This document shows positions 41,313 through 50,199 of a DNA stretch of 64,000 bases, piece by piece. Origin of the DNA: Nocardioides deserti (GTDB lineage: Bacteria > Actinomycetota > Actinomycetes > Propionibacteriales > Nocardioidaceae); NCBI RefSeq assembly GCF_014266025.1, contig NZ_JACMYC010000003.1, positions 1-64,000 on the forward strand, given 5' to 3'. Numbering within the stretch: the first letter of the stretch is position 1; each line of letters begins with the position of its first letter. The position numbers and the translations under genes are program-made. The notes under the pieces are model-generated. The model searched no databases and was not told where the DNA came from. It was given only the letters and a program-made list of their open reading frames with translations.

Positions 41313-42646
41313 GCGTCGATCTCCTGGTCGGTGGTGTCGAGGGGGTCCACGACAGTCGTGCTCGGGGCCGGCTCGACGGAAGTCAGGCCGGGCAGGACGT
41401 GGCCCATCCGGTCGCGCTTGGTGCGCAGGTAGGCCAGGTTGTGGTCGTTGGGGTGCGGGGTCAGCGGGACCCGCTCGGCGACGGGGACGCCGAAGTCCTC
41501 GAGGCTGCTGACCTTCTCCGGGTTGTTGGTGAGCAGCCGGACGCTGGTGACGCCGAGGTCCCGCAGCACCTGCGTCGCGGTGCCGTAGTGGCGCGCGTCG
41601 GCCGGCAGCCCGAGGTCGAGGTTGGCGTCGACGGTGTCGCGGCCGCCGTCCTGGAGCTGGTAGGCCTGCAGCTTGGCGACCAGGCCGATCCCCCGGCCCT
41701 CGTGGCCGCGGAGGTAGACGACCACGCCACGCCCTTCCGCGACGATCCGCTCGAGGGCCTCGTCGAGCTGCGGGCCACAGTCGCAGCGGTGGCTGCCGAA
41801 CACGTCGCCGGTCAGGCACTCCGAGTGCACGCGGGTCAGCACTGGCTCCTCGCTTCCGCGCAGGGACTCCGGGTCTCCGTGGACCAGCGCGATGTGCTCG
41901 GAGCCGTCGACGGTGATGCGGTAGCCGTACGCCGTGAAGTCGCCGTGGCGGGTCGGCAGGCGGGTCTCGGCGACGCGCTCGACGAGGTTCTCGTGGCGGC
42001 GGCGGTGCTTGACCAGCTGCTCGATCGAGATCATCGCCAGGCCGTGCTCGTCGGCGAACTCGCGCAGCTCCGGCGCCCGCTTCATCGTCCCGTCGTCGTT
42101 GACGACCTCGACCAGGACGCCGGCCGGGGTGAGCCCGGCGAGCCGGGCCAGGTCGACCGCGGCCTCGGTGTGGCCGCGCCGGACGAGCACGCCACCCTCG
42201 CGGTAGCGCAGCGGGAACACGTGCCCGGGCCGGGTCACCTCCCACGGCTCGGTCGCGGAGTCGGCGAGGACCCGGACGGTGTGCGCGCGGTCGGCGGCGG
42301 AGATGCCGGTGCTGACGCCGTCGCGGGCGTCGACCGAGATCGTGTACGCCGTGCGCAGCTTGTCCTTGTTGTGCGGCGTCATCAGGGGGATCTCGAGCCG
42401 GTCGAGCATGTCGGCCGGCATCGGCACGCAGATCACCCCGCTGCTGTGCCGGATCGTCCAGGCCATGAGCTCCGGCGTCGCCTTGCTGGCGGCGAAGATG
42501 ATGTCGCCCTCGTTCTCCCGGTCCTCGTCGTCGACGACGATGACGGCCCTGCCGGCCGCGATGTCGGCGATCGCGCGCTCGACGTCGTCGAGGCGGACCT
42601 TCTCGTGCTGCGGGGCGGACGGACCTGCCGACTGCTGGGCGCTCAT
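41309..42646 (-). CDS. ribBA: bifunctional 3,4-dihydroxy-2-butanone-4-phosphate synthase / GTP cyclohydrolase II
   Basis: Makes both early riboflavin precursors (445 aa). The N-terminal RibB domain has [22 protein letters not shown] and [17 protein letters not shown]. The C-terminal RibA domain has the zinc site [18 protein letters not shown] (Cys-x10-Cys-x-Cys), [11 protein letters not shown] and LLTNNPEK. Both active sites look complete. ATG at 42646 overlaps the ribM stop (ATGA). Confidence 0.97.
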   Translation of the reverse strand: MSAQQSAGPSAPQHEKVRLDDVERAIADIAAGRAVIVVDDEDRENEGDIIFAASKATPELMAWTIRHSSGVICVPMPADMLDRLEIPLMTPHNKDKLRTAYTISVDARDGVSTGISAADRAHTVRVLADSATEPWEVTRPGHVFPLRYREGGVLVRRGHTEAAVDLARLAGLTPAGVLVEVVNDDGTMKRAPELREFADEHGLAMISIEQLVKHRRRHENLVERVAETRLPTRHGDFTAYGYRITVDGSEHIALVHGDPESLRGSEEPVLTRVHSECLTGDVFGSHRCDCGPQLDEALERIVAEGRGVVVYLRGHEGRGIGLVAKLQAYQLQDGGRDTVDANLDLGLPADARHYGTATQVLRDLGVTSVRLLTNNPEKVSSLEDFGVPVAERVPLTPHPNDHNLAYLRTKRDRMGHVLPGLTSVEPAPSTTVVDPLDTTDQEIDA

Positions 42647-43326
42647 GCGGGGACTCCTTCGTCGACCGGCAGCGGGGTCGCCGCCGGCTGGTGCGAGGCG
42701 CGTTCGACGCGCCACCAGGTGATCAGGCCGAGGACGCAGAACGCGCCGTAGAACAGGTACATGCCGGCGGTCGGGTAGTAGCCGGCGCGGAGCAACGTGG
42801 TCACGCCGACGACGTCGACGGCGATCCACACCAGCCAGAACTCCACCCACCCGCGGGCCATGCCGTAGGTCGCGATGAGCGAGCCGGCGAGGATCCACGC
42901 CTCGGTGGTGGGACCCCACGAGCCGATCCGGACGAGCAGCGCGTACGCCGCGGCGTACCCGACCGCGGCGGCGCCGAGCAGCGCGAGCCGCTCGCGGCCG
43001 GTCGCCCAGCGAGGCTCGACCGCGGCCTCGTCGGGCGAGCGGCGTGCCGAGCGCCAGCGCCACCAGCCGTAGACGCCGACCAGCGCGAACATCACCTGTC
43101 GGCCGGCCTGGCCCCACAGCGGCTCGGAGGTCGCGCCGCTGAGCTCGCCGCTCACGAACACGGTGAACAGCAGGACGTTCCCGACCAGGCCGATCGGCCA
43201 GGCCCACACCAGCCGGCGCATGCCGAGCAGCGCGCTGGCCAGGCCGAAGCCGTTGCCGACGACCTCGCGGACCGCGAGCGTGCCGTCGCCGACGGCGATG
43301 GTGCCGTGCAGCAGCCAGTCGAGCAT
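42643..43326 (-). CDS. ribM: PnuC-family transporter, probable riboflavin importer
   Basis: A 227-aa membrane protein of the PnuC/SWEET-like fold with about seven helices, including [30 protein letters not shown] and the [23 protein letters not shown] tail typical of PnuC. Within an FMN-riboswitch-controlled rib operon it most resembles the actinobacterial riboflavin facilitator RibM/PnuX rather than the nicotinamide riboside carrier. It is coupled on both sides (TGATG with ribE, ATGA with ribBA). Confidence 0.83.
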   Translation of the reverse strand: MLDWLLHGTIAVGDGTLAVREVVGNGFGLASALLGMRRLVWAWPIGLVGNVLLFTVFVSGELSGATSEPLWGQAGRQVMFALVGVYGWWRWRSARRSPDEAAVEPRWATGRERLALLGAAAVGYAAAYALLVRIGSWGPTTEAWILAGSLIATYGMARGWVEFWLVWIAVDVVGVTTLLRAGYYPTAGMYLFYGAFCVLGLITWWRVERASHQPAATPLPVDEGVPA

Positions 43327-43952
43327 CAGGCCTCCTCGGTGGTGCTCGGGGTGGCGGCGGGCAGGTGGCCGGCGAGCAGCTTCTCGACGTGCTTGGCGAT
43401 GACGTCGGTCTCGAGGTTGACGCGGTCGCCGACCTGCCGGCTGCCGAGGGTGGTGCGCGCGAGGGTCTCGGGGATGAGGCTGACGGTGAACGAGGCCGCC
43501 CCCGCCTCCACGACGGTCAGGCTGACCCCGTCGACGGTGATGGAGCCCTTGTCGACGAGGTACCGCGCGAGGTCGGCCGGCAACGAGACCTCGACGACCT
43601 CCCAGTGCTCGCTCGGGGTGCGCCGCAGCACCTCGCCGACGCCGTCGACGTGGCCCTGCACGATGTGCCCCCCGAGCCGGGTCGCGGCGGTCACGGCGCG
43701 CTCGAGGTTGACCGTGTCGCCCGGCTGGACGCCGCGGAGGCTGGTCTTGTCGAGCGTCTCCTGCATGACGTCGGCGGTCCAGGTGTCCTCGTCGCGGGCG
43801 GCCACGGTCAGGCAGCACCCGTTGACGGCGATGGAGTCACCGAGCGCGGCGTCCTCGAGGACGGTGGCGGCGCGGATCGTGAGCCGGATCGCGTCGCCCT
43901 GGTCCTCGACGGCCGCGACGGTGCCGAGCTCCTCGACGATCCCTGTGAACAT
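43326..43952 (-). CDS. ribE: riboflavin synthase
   Basis: Dismutates two lumazine molecules to riboflavin (208 aa, trimeric). Two homologous barrels are visible: [12 protein letters not shown]...[11 protein letters not shown] in the first and [14 protein letters not shown]...[11 protein letters not shown] in the second. A short Ser/Thr/Glu tail ends the protein. It starts 3 bp after the ribD stop. Confidence 0.97.
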   Translation of the reverse strand: MFTGIVEELGTVAAVEDQGDAIRLTIRAATVLEDAALGDSIAVNGCCLTVAARDEDTWTADVMQETLDKTSLRGVQPGDTVNLERAVTAATRLGGHIVQGHVDGVGEVLRRTPSEHWEVVEVSLPADLARYLVDKGSITVDGVSLTVVEAGAASFTVSLIPETLARTTLGSRQVGDRVNLETDVIAKHVEKLLAGHLPAATPSTTEEA

Positions 43953-43955
43953 TGC

Positions 43956-45065
43956 TCAGCGCTCCTCGTCGTGCTGGACCGTCGCCGTGGCCGGCGCGGG
44001 TGTCGGTGCGGGTCTCGGTGCGGGTCTCGGTGCGGGCGTCATGGTCAGCCGCAGGTTCGGCTGCTCGCCGGCCTCGACCGGGTCGAGCACGGCCACGTCG
44101 GTGACCGTGGGTCGGAACGCGTCGGCGATGGTGGTGATTCCGAGGTCGGCGACGGCGCCGAGACCGGCGCCGAGGAACATCGGCGCGACGTACGCCACCA
44201 CCTCGTCGACCAGGCCGGCGCGCAGGAACGCCGCGGCCAGGGTCGGGCCGCCCTCGAGGAAGACGTGCTGGCGGTCGCGGGCGCGCAGCGCGGCCAGCGC
44301 CTCGTGCGGGTCACGGGTGCGCAGCAGCACCGTCTCGGCGTGGTCGTCGAGCACGCGGCGGCCGGGGTCGAGGTCGCGCAGGCCCATGACCGCGCGCAGC
44401 GGCTGGTCGGGCAGCGGTACGTCGTGCTCGTCGCGGACGGTGAGGGCCGGGTCGTCGACCGCGACCGTGCCGGTGCCGACCAGCATGGTGTCGGCCTGCC
44501 CGCGGAGACGGTGGGTGTCGAGCCGGGCGGCGCGGCTGGAGATCCAGCGGCTGGTGCCGTCTGCCGCGGCACTCCGGCCGTCGAGGGTGGTCGCGAGCTT
44601 CCAGGTGACGAACGGGCGGCCGTGCTCGACGGCGAAGGTCCAGGTCCGGTTGAGCGCGCGCGACTCGTCCGCGAGCAGCCCGGCCTCCACGTCGACGCCG
44701 GCCGCGCGGAGCGTCTGCGCGCCGCCGACGGCCACCGGGTTGGTGTCGGCCGCGGCGTACACCACGCGACGTACCCCCGCCTCCACCAGCGCTCGCGCGC
44801 ACGGCCCGGTGCGGCCGGTGTGGTTGCACGGCTCGAGGGTGACGACTGCGGTCGTCCCCCGCGCCCGCTCCCCCGCCTGCGCCAGCGCGTCCGCCTCGGC
44901 GTGGGCGGTGCCCGCGCCGCGGTGGTAGCCCTCCGCCACGGTCGTGCCGTCGTCGGCGAGCAGCACGCACCCGACCCGCGGGTTCGGCCCGAGGGGAACG
45001 CCGGGGCTCGCGGCGAGCGCGAGGGCGCGGCGCATCGCGCGCAGCTCCGCGTCGCTGGTGCTCAT
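43956..45065 (-). CDS. ribD: riboflavin deaminase/reductase
   Basis: Bifunctional enzyme (369 aa). The N-terminal zinc deaminase has HAEADAL and EPCNHTGRTGPC. The C-terminal NADPH reductase has VTWKLATTLDGRSAA, MLVGTGTV and EGGPTLAAAFL. An unusual tail of alternating Pro/Ala/Arg (PAPRPAPRPAPTPAP) is encoded by 12-bp tandem repeats at 44001-44040 and is likely disordered. ATG at 45065 lies 92 nt after the riboswitch. First gene of the rib operon. Confidence 0.96.
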   Translation of the reverse strand: MSTSDAELRAMRRALALAASPGVPLGPNPRVGCVLLADDGTTVAEGYHRGAGTAHAEADALAQAGERARGTTAVVTLEPCNHTGRTGPCARALVEAGVRRVVYAAADTNPVAVGGAQTLRAAGVDVEAGLLADESRALNRTWTFAVEHGRPFVTWKLATTLDGRSAAADGTSRWISSRAARLDTHRLRGQADTMLVGTGTVAVDDPALTVRDEHDVPLPDQPLRAVMGLRDLDPGRRVLDDHAETVLLRTRDPHEALAALRARDRQHVFLEGGPTLAAAFLRAGLVDEVVAYVAPMFLGAGLGAVADLGITTIADAFRPTVTDVAVLDPVEAGEQPNLRLTMTPAPRPAPRPAPTPAPATATVQHDEER

Positions 45066-45156
45066 CTCGCTGGCCCCTCGTGTCCGGTGTCGTCGCGGAC
45101 TCCGGGGCCTGACGGCGGCGCAGGCACGTGCGTGGCGTGCCGAGCCGCCTGCGTGC

Positions 45157-45296
45157 GCTTCCCATCCGGACTTTGACCGTCGGTCCAGGACTCTCACCTG
45201 GTCAACCGGTCACTGGCTGTGACCGGGTCGCGGACTTCTGGATCCCTCCAGTCACCGCCGGCTCGGAATTTCACCGACCCCAGAGCACGCGAGCAT
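45157..45296 (-). ncRNA. FMN riboswitch (RFN element)
   Basis: The minus strand carries the RFN core in order: GGGGTCGGTGAAATTCCGA, CCGGCGGT, AGTCCGCGACCC, GACCAGGTGAGAGTCCTGG, ACCGACGGTCAAAGTCCGGATGG. It matches the six-stem FMN aptamer. Downstream, before ribD, a GCAGGC...GCCTGC hairpin may form the expression platform; no T-run follows, so translational control is likely. FMN would switch the whole ribD-E-M-BA-H operon off. Confidence 0.95.
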
Positions 45297-45313
45297 TCGC
45301 TCGTCTGCGGCCG

Positions 45314-45319
45314 AGTCTG
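45314..45319 (-). promoter_or_regulatory. rib operon -10 box (extended, TGG-CAGACT)
   Basis: Minus-strand CAGACT preceded by TGG ends about 18 nt before the first riboswitch stem, so RNA would start near 45307. No -35 hexamer is recognisable; the TG extension may compensate. Confidence 0.5.
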
Positions 45320-45426
45320 CCACAGCGGTCCCTCGCCGGCGGCGTGAGGCGGCCCACAGGGTGGGACGGCGTCGGGGCCGAGCTGGTCCGAGCCGGTCGC
45401 GGCCGGCGAGCAGGGTGCACCTCGCG

Positions 45427-45450
45427 TCTTGATCGAACGTTCGATCAAGA
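45427..45450. promoter_or_regulatory. 24-bp perfect palindrome, probable TetR operator
   Basis: The half-site TCTTGATCGAAC is followed directly by its exact reverse complement. It lies 56 bp upstream of the TetR-family start and about 110 bp upstream of the rib -10 box. Perfect AT-centred dyads of this size in GC-rich DNA are typical of TetR operators; autoregulation is the simplest reading. Confidence 0.8.
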
Positions 45451-45505
45451 CCGAGGCTGTGGATGGCCCGCGCCGACAGACCCTCGTCCGTGGTGGGCTG
45501 GCGCC

Positions 45506-46108
45506 ATGCCGCATCTCACGGACACCCGGTCACGCGCCGAGGAGCTGATGCACGCCTCGTGGCGACTCATCGACGAGGGCGGCACGCGCGCGGTGACCCT
45601 CCGCCGTCTGGGCGACGAGGTCGGAATCGCACCATCGTCGATCGTCCACCAGCTGACCAACCGGGAGCGGCTGGTCCGGGTCCTCGCGGTGATGACCAAC
45701 GACGAGCACCTCGCCCGGACGCAGGTCCGCTCGCTCACCGAGGGATGGGCGGGCTTCCTCCCACGGGACGAGGAGGACCTCCTCGTGCTCCGGGCCTGGC
45801 TCGCCTGGAGCGAGCTCGGGCGAGCCGACCGAGAGCTCGGCGACGTGCTCGACGTGCGGCACGCCCGCGAGCGCTCCGTGGTGACCGGCCGGCTCCAGCG
45901 CCAGCTGGACCACGAGCCGACCGACGCGCTCGTCGAGTCCGTGCTGGCCCTCGTGCGCGGCCTCCAGCTCGCGGTGACCCTCCGGCCGCGCGGGCTGGAC
46001 CCAGAGCTCGCGCGCACGGCCCTGGTCGAGGGCGTCCCTCAGCTGACGGCAGCGGCCGCGGCCTCCCGCAGCGAGGCGACCATGGCGTCGGGGTCGTCGG
46101 CGGAGTAG
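45506..46108 (+). CDS. TetR-family transcriptional regulator
   Basis: A 200-aa regulator with an N-terminal TetR HTH ([45 protein letters not shown]) and a helical ligand domain that I cannot match to a known inducer class. ATG at 45506 is the first sensible start before the HTH, though no ribosome binding site is evident. The last 70 bp overlap the end of rpe on the other strand. Regulated genes other than itself are not evident; rib promoter control is possible by position only. Confidence 0.88.
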   Translation: MPHLTDTRSRAEELMHASWRLIDEGGTRAVTLRRLGDEVGIAPSSIVHQLTNRERLVRVLAVMTNDEHLARTQVRSLTEGWAGFLPRDEEDLLVLRAWLAWSELGRADRELGDVLDVRHARERSVVTGRLQRQLDHEPTDALVESVLALVRGLQLAVTLRPRGLDPELARTALVEGVPQLTAAAAASRSEATMASGSSAE

Positions 46109-46704
46109 ACGGCCGAGCCCGCGACGAAGACGTCGGCGCCGGCCTCCGCGCAGCGGCCGATGGTCTCGAGCGAGACGCCGCCGTCGACCTGGAGCCAGGT
46201 CTCGACGCCGTGGGCGTCGAGCAGCGCGCGGGTGCGCCGGATCTTCGGCAGCACCAGGTCGAGGAACTTCTGTCCGCCGAAGCCCGGCTCCACGGTCATC
46301 AGCAGCACCATGTCGAGCTCGGGCAGCAGGTCGGCGTAGGGCTCGATCGGCGTCGCGGGACGCAGCGCCATCGACGCGCGGGCGCCGTGGGAGCGGATCT
46401 CGCGGGCCAGCCGGACCGGCGCGCGAGTGGCCTCGACGTGGAAGGTGACCGAGCCGCAGCCGGCCTCGACGTACGTCACGGCGTTGCGGTCGGGGTCCTC
46501 GATCATCAGGTGGGCGTCGAGCGGGGTGTCGGTGCTGCGCGCCAGCGCCTCGACCATCGTCGGGCCGAAGGTGAGGTTCGGGACGAAGTGGTTGTCCATG
46601 ACGTCGACGTGGACCCAGTCCGCGCCGGGGATCCGCGCCACCTCCGCCCCGAGGTTCGCGAAGTCGGCGTTGAGGATGCTCGGCGTGATCTGGAGGTGGC
46701 CCAC
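46039..46704 (-). CDS. rpe: ribulose-phosphate 3-epimerase
   Basis: Interconverts ribulose-5-P and xylulose-5-P in the pentose phosphate pathway (221 aa TIM barrel). [31 protein letters not shown] (metal His/Asp), [21 protein letters not shown] and QVDGGVS with the catalytic Asp are all present. GTG at 46704 is supported by TAGACT 8 nt upstream. Its 3' end overlaps the convergent tetR gene by 70 bp. Confidence 0.97.
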   Translation of the reverse strand: MGHLQITPSILNADFANLGAEVARIPGADWVHVDVMDNHFVPNLTFGPTMVEALARSTDTPLDAHLMIEDPDRNAVTYVEAGCGSVTFHVEATRAPVRLAREIRSHGARASMALRPATPIEPYADLLPELDMVLLMTVEPGFGGQKFLDLVLPKIRRTRALLDAHGVETWLQVDGGVSLETIGRCAEAGADVFVAGSAVYSADDPDAMVASLREAAAAAVS

Positions 46705-46712
46705 GGGCCGTC

Positions 46713-46718
46713 AGTCTA
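46713..46718 (-). promoter_or_regulatory. -10 box TAGACT for a leaderless rpe start
   Basis: Minus-strand TAGACT, 8 nt, then GTG at 46704. Confidence 0.45.
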
Positions 46719-46757
46719 GGGAGCGCGCGGTCCGCCGAGCAGGTCAGGTAGGTCGAG

Positions 46758-48377
46758 TCAGGCCAGCTCGAGCAGGTCCTGCTCGTCGAGGACGTCCAGC
46801 GACAGCGTGCGGTAGCCGACCGAGTCGAAGAGCACCGTGACCCGGTCGTCCTCGACGTCGGTGACGACGCCGGGGCCGAACTCGGTGTGAACGACGTCGC
46901 TCTGGACGGGGTACGCCGCGTCCTGCTCGACGACGGGATCCTCCGCGACTCCGGCGCGGCAGTTGTCGCAGCGGCCGCAGCGCTGCTCCGCCTGCTCCCC
47001 GAAGTAGCCCTGGAGATACGCCGCGCGGCACCGGTCGGTCTCGGCGTAGCCGCGCATCATGTCGACCCGCGACCGCTCGAGCTGGCGGTGCGACTCCGCC
47101 ACCTCGACCACCGCGGCGACGGCGTCGTCCGGCGCGTTGGCCTCCGGGCGGGTCTCGTGGACCAGTGCCAGCAGGTTGAGGATCCGGCCCGTCTTGCGCG
47201 GTCCGAAGCCGGACGCCTCGGCGACGTCCTTCGGCTCGGTGCCGACCTCGCCCGCGGCGCGGAGCACGGCGTGCACGTCCTTCTTCTTCGGGATGCCGCC
47301 GGAGAAGAAGCGGCCCAGGGCGAGGTCCTCGGGCCGGTAGACCAGGGTGGCGGTCGCCGGCTCGCCGTCGCGGCCGGCCCGGCCCACCTCCTGGTAGTAG
47401 GTGTCGGGCGACTCCGGGACCTGCGCGTGCACCACGAACCGCACGTCGGGCTTGTCGATGCCCATGCCGAAGGCGGAGGTCGCCACCACGACGTCGACCT
47501 CGTCGGCCATGAACGCCTCGTGGGTCTCCTCGCGGCGACGGTGGGTCAGGCCCGCGTGGTAGACCGCCGTGCGCCGGCCCGCCTCGGCCAGCGCGGTGGC
47601 GTACTCCTCGGCCTTGGGGCGGGTGCGGCAGTAGACGATGCCCGACCCCTCGGCCGCGGCGACCAGCTCGACCACCGCGCGGTGCTGGTCGGCCTCCTCG
47701 TTGACGCGAGTCACCTCGAGCGCGAGGTTGTCGCGGGCGAACCCGGTCAGGACGGTCCGCGGCTCGCGGAGGTCGAGCCGGTCGACGATGTCCTCCTGCA
47801 CCGGCGGGGCGGCGGTGGCCGTCATCGCGACCACGCGGGGCGGGGCACCGTGCTCGTCGACCAGGTCGGCGAGGAGGACTCCGAGGCGGAAGTAGTCGGG
47901 CCGGAAGTCGTGGCCCCACGCCGAGACGCAGTGCGCCTCGTCGACGGCGACCAGCCGGATGCCGGCGGCGCCGATCGCGGCGCGCACCTCGTCGTTGGCC
48001 AGCTGCTCGGGCGAGCAGAAGAGGAAGTCGACCTCTCCGGCCGTGGCCCGCTCGACCACCTCGCGCTTCTCCGCCTCCGACTCCGCCGAGCTGAGCCGGC
48101 ACGCGGTCAGGCCGCCGGGCGCCGAGCGGATGCCGTCGACCTGGTCCTGCTGGAGCGCGAGCAGCGGCGAGACGACGAGCGTGCAGCCCTCGGTGAGGAC
48201 GCCGGCGACCTGGTAGACCAGCGACTTGCCCGACCCGGTCGGCGAGACCAGCAGCACGTCGTGGCCGTCGAGCAGCGCGGTCATCGCCTCGGCCTGGCCG
48301 CCGAGCAGGTGCTCGTGTCCGAAGACCTCGCGGGCGGCCTTCTCGACCCTGGTCAGGAGCTGCTGTCGCGAGGTCAC
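46758..48377 (-). CDS. RecQ-family ATP-dependent DNA helicase
   Basis: A 539-aa superfamily 2 helicase. Motif I is SPTGSGKSLVYQ, motif II AVDEAHCVSAWGHDFRPDY (DEAH plus the RecQ aromatic loop), motif III MTATA, motif V FGMGIDKPDVRFV and motif VI YYQEVGRAGRDG. The RQC zinc site has cysteines in TDRCRAAYLQGYFGEQAEQRCGRCDNC. There is no HRDC domain; instead a short tail with HTEFGPGVVTDVEDDRVTVLFDSVGY resembles the small C-terminal domain seen on UvrD/PcrA helicases. GTG at 48377. Confidence 0.93.
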   Translation of the reverse strand: MTSRQQLLTRVEKAAREVFGHEHLLGGQAEAMTALLDGHDVLLVSPTGSGKSLVYQVAGVLTEGCTLVVSPLLALQQDQVDGIRSAPGGLTACRLSSAESEAEKREVVERATAGEVDFLFCSPEQLANDEVRAAIGAAGIRLVAVDEAHCVSAWGHDFRPDYFRLGVLLADLVDEHGAPPRVVAMTATAAPPVQEDIVDRLDLREPRTVLTGFARDNLALEVTRVNEEADQHRAVVELVAAAEGSGIVYCRTRPKAEEYATALAEAGRRTAVYHAGLTHRRREETHEAFMADEVDVVVATSAFGMGIDKPDVRFVVHAQVPESPDTYYQEVGRAGRDGEPATATLVYRPEDLALGRFFSGGIPKKKDVHAVLRAAGEVGTEPKDVAEASGFGPRKTGRILNLLALVHETRPEANAPDDAVAAVVEVAESHRQLERSRVDMMRGYAETDRCRAAYLQGYFGEQAEQRCGRCDNCRAGVAEDPVVEQDAAYPVQSDVVHTEFGPGVVTDVEDDRVTVLFDSVGYRTLSLDVLDEQDLLELA

Positions 48378-48447
48378 CGCGAGCCGTTACCCAGCCGTCT
48401 CCCCTCGGACCTCACCCCTCCGGGGGACGCCCGTCACTCGTCACTCG

Positions 48448-49428
48448 TCACTCGCCGTCGGGGTCCGCGGGCGGCTCGGCGCCCTCCGCCTCGTCGCGCT
48501 CGGCCCACTCCAGCAGCGGCGCGATGTCCCAGGGGTGGTCGTCGATGTCGGCGTGCAGGTCGCCGAGCTCGGCGAAGCGCTGCGGGACGGTGAAGATCGT
48601 GAAGTCACGCGGGTCCACGTCGGCGACCTCGTCCCAGCGGATCGGGGTGGAGACGCGGGCGTCGGGCAGGCCGCGCACGGAGTACGCCGCGGCGATGGTG
48701 TGGTCGCGCGCGTTCTGGTTGTAGTCGACGAAGACCGTCGCGGGGTCCCGGTCCTTGCGCCACCAGGTCAGGTCGACGTCGTCGGGTGCGCGCCGCTCGA
48801 CCTCGCGGGCGAAGGCCAGCGCGGCACGGCGCACCTCCTTGAACCCGTGGTCGGGACGGATCCGGACGTAGACGTGGATGCCCTTGCTGCCGCTCGTCTT
48901 CGGGTAGCCGGTGACGCCGAGCTCGTCGAGCACCTCGTGGACGACGCCGGCCACGCGGCGTACCCGGTCGAAGTCGCAGTCCGGCCCCGGGTCGAGGTCG
49001 ATGCGCCACTCGTCGGGCTTCTCGGTGTCGGCACGCCGGCTGTTCCACGGGTGGAACTCGACCGTCGACATCTGCACCGCCCAGATGACGCTCGCCAGCT
49101 CGGTCACGCACAGCTCGTCGGCGGTGCGGTTCCAGCGCGGGAAGTGCAGCCGGACGGTCTCCACCCACGGCGGCGCGCCCTGCGGCAGCCGCTTCTGGTG
49201 CACCTTGTCCCCGGCGAGGCCCTTCGGGAAGCGGTGCAGCATGCAGGGCCGCTCCTCCAGCGCGTTGACGATGCCGGGGCCGACGGCGAGGTAGTACTCG
49301 ACCAGGTCGAGCTTCGTCGCACCCGACTCCGGAAAATAGACGCGGTCCGGATTGCTCACCCGCACGACGCGGTCGTCGACCTCGATCTCGACGGACGGGG
49401 ACTTCGACGCGGACTTCGAGGCAGCCAC
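48448..49428 (-). CDS. stand-alone LigD-type polymerase domain protein
   Basis: A 326-aa archaeo-eukaryotic-primase-like polymerase (LigD PolDom) without ligase or nuclease domains. N-terminal VRVSNPDRVYFPESGATKLDLVEYY, then EFHPWNSR, RIDLDPGPDCDFDRV with the paired metal Asp residues, GSKGIHVYVRI and VFVDYNQNARDHTIAAAYSVRGLPDARVSTPI are conserved. It may fill gaps in end joining or base excision; no ku or ligD gene lies in the window. GTG at 49428 is 6 nt after TACGGT. Confidence 0.9.
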   Translation of the reverse strand: MAASKSASKSPSVEIEVDDRVVRVSNPDRVYFPESGATKLDLVEYYLAVGPGIVNALEERPCMLHRFPKGLAGDKVHQKRLPQGAPPWVETVRLHFPRWNRTADELCVTELASVIWAVQMSTVEFHPWNSRRADTEKPDEWRIDLDPGPDCDFDRVRRVAGVVHEVLDELGVTGYPKTSGSKGIHVYVRIRPDHGFKEVRRAALAFAREVERRAPDDVDLTWWRKDRDPATVFVDYNQNARDHTIAAAYSVRGLPDARVSTPIRWDEVADVDPRDFTIFTVPQRFAELGDLHADIDDHPWDIAPLLEWAERDEAEGAEPPADPDGE

Positions 49429-49434
49429 GCGTCC

Positions 49435-49454
49435 ACCGTAGTGGGCCGTACGGT
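49435..49454. promoter_or_regulatory. divergent pair of leaderless -10 boxes
   Basis: Minus-strand TACGGT (49440-49435) ends 6 nt from GTG 49428, and plus-strand TACGGT (49449-49454) ends 7 nt from GTG 49462. Start codons are 33 bp apart, so the two promoters overlap and polymerase bound at one should hinder the other. Confidence 0.55.
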
Positions 49455-49461
49455 GAGGCCC

Positions 49462-50196
49462 GTGCGCTTCGACCAACCGCCCGTGGTCCGCGTGTCCGTG
49501 CCGCGGGAGGGCCGGGCGGACAAGCTGCCGCTGCGCCAGTGGCCGATGACCGTGCCGGCCGTCGAGCACGTCGTGCGGCGCGGGCTCGACCTCGCTCCGG
49601 GGGTGACGTTCCTGGTCGGCGAGAACGGCTCGGGCAAGTCGACGATCGTCGAGGCGGTGGCCGAGGCCTACGGCATGGGCGTCGAGGGCGGCTCGACCGG
49701 CGCCCGGCACCGCACCAGGCCGTCCGAGTCGCCGCTCGGTGCGGCGCTGGAGCTGCGCCGCGGGATCGGTGCGCCGCGTTGGGGCTTCTTCCTGCGTGCC
49801 GAGACGATGCACTCCTTCTACACCTACCTGGAGGAGAACCGGCTCGACGCCGGCGAGGCGCTGCTGCACGAGATGAGCCACGGGGAGTCGTTCCTCGAGG
49901 TGCTGCGCACGCGCTTCTCCTCGCCGGGGTTCTACTGCCTCGACGAGCCGGAGGCCGCGTTGTCGTTCTCCTCGACCCTGGGGCTGGTCTCGGTGCTGCA
50001 CGAGGTGGTCGGCCGCGGCGGGCAGGTGCTGTGCGCGACGCACTCCCCCGTGCTCGCCGCCATGCCCGGGGCGACGATCCTCGAGGTGGGCCCGTGGGGC
50101 CTGCGCCCGGCCGGGTGGGAGGAGCTCGAGCTGGTCGAGCACTGGCGCGCGTACCTCACCGACCCGCAGCGGTACCTGCGCCACGTGCTCGACTGA
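49462..50196 (+). CDS. AAA-type ATPase, SMC/ABC-like, unknown function
   Basis: A 244-aa single-domain ATPase. Walker A is LVGENGSGKSTIVE (about residue 52), Walker B FYCLDEPEAALSF, and an LCATHSPVLAAMPGATILEV H-loop ends the core, as in the AAA_21/predicted ATPase family near DNA repair genes. No ABC signature or coiled coil is evident. It is divergent from the LigD-type polymerase gene, so a joint role in DNA repair is possible but unproven. Confidence 0.82.
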   Translation: MRFDQPPVVRVSVPREGRADKLPLRQWPMTVPAVEHVVRRGLDLAPGVTFLVGENGSGKSTIVEAVAEAYGMGVEGGSTGARHRTRPSESPLGAALELRRGIGAPRWGFFLRAETMHSFYTYLEENRLDAGEALLHEMSHGESFLEVLRTRFSSPGFYCLDEPEAALSFSSTLGLVSVLHEVVGRGGQVLCATHSPVLAAMPGATILEVGPWGLRPAGWEELELVEHWRAYLTDPQRYLRHVLD

Positions 50197-50199
50197 CGG

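Noticed and set aside
42643..43326. Calling the PnuC-family gene a nicotinamide riboside transporter
   Set aside because: Operon context and FMN riboswitch favour riboflavin, and no NAD-salvage gene is linked.
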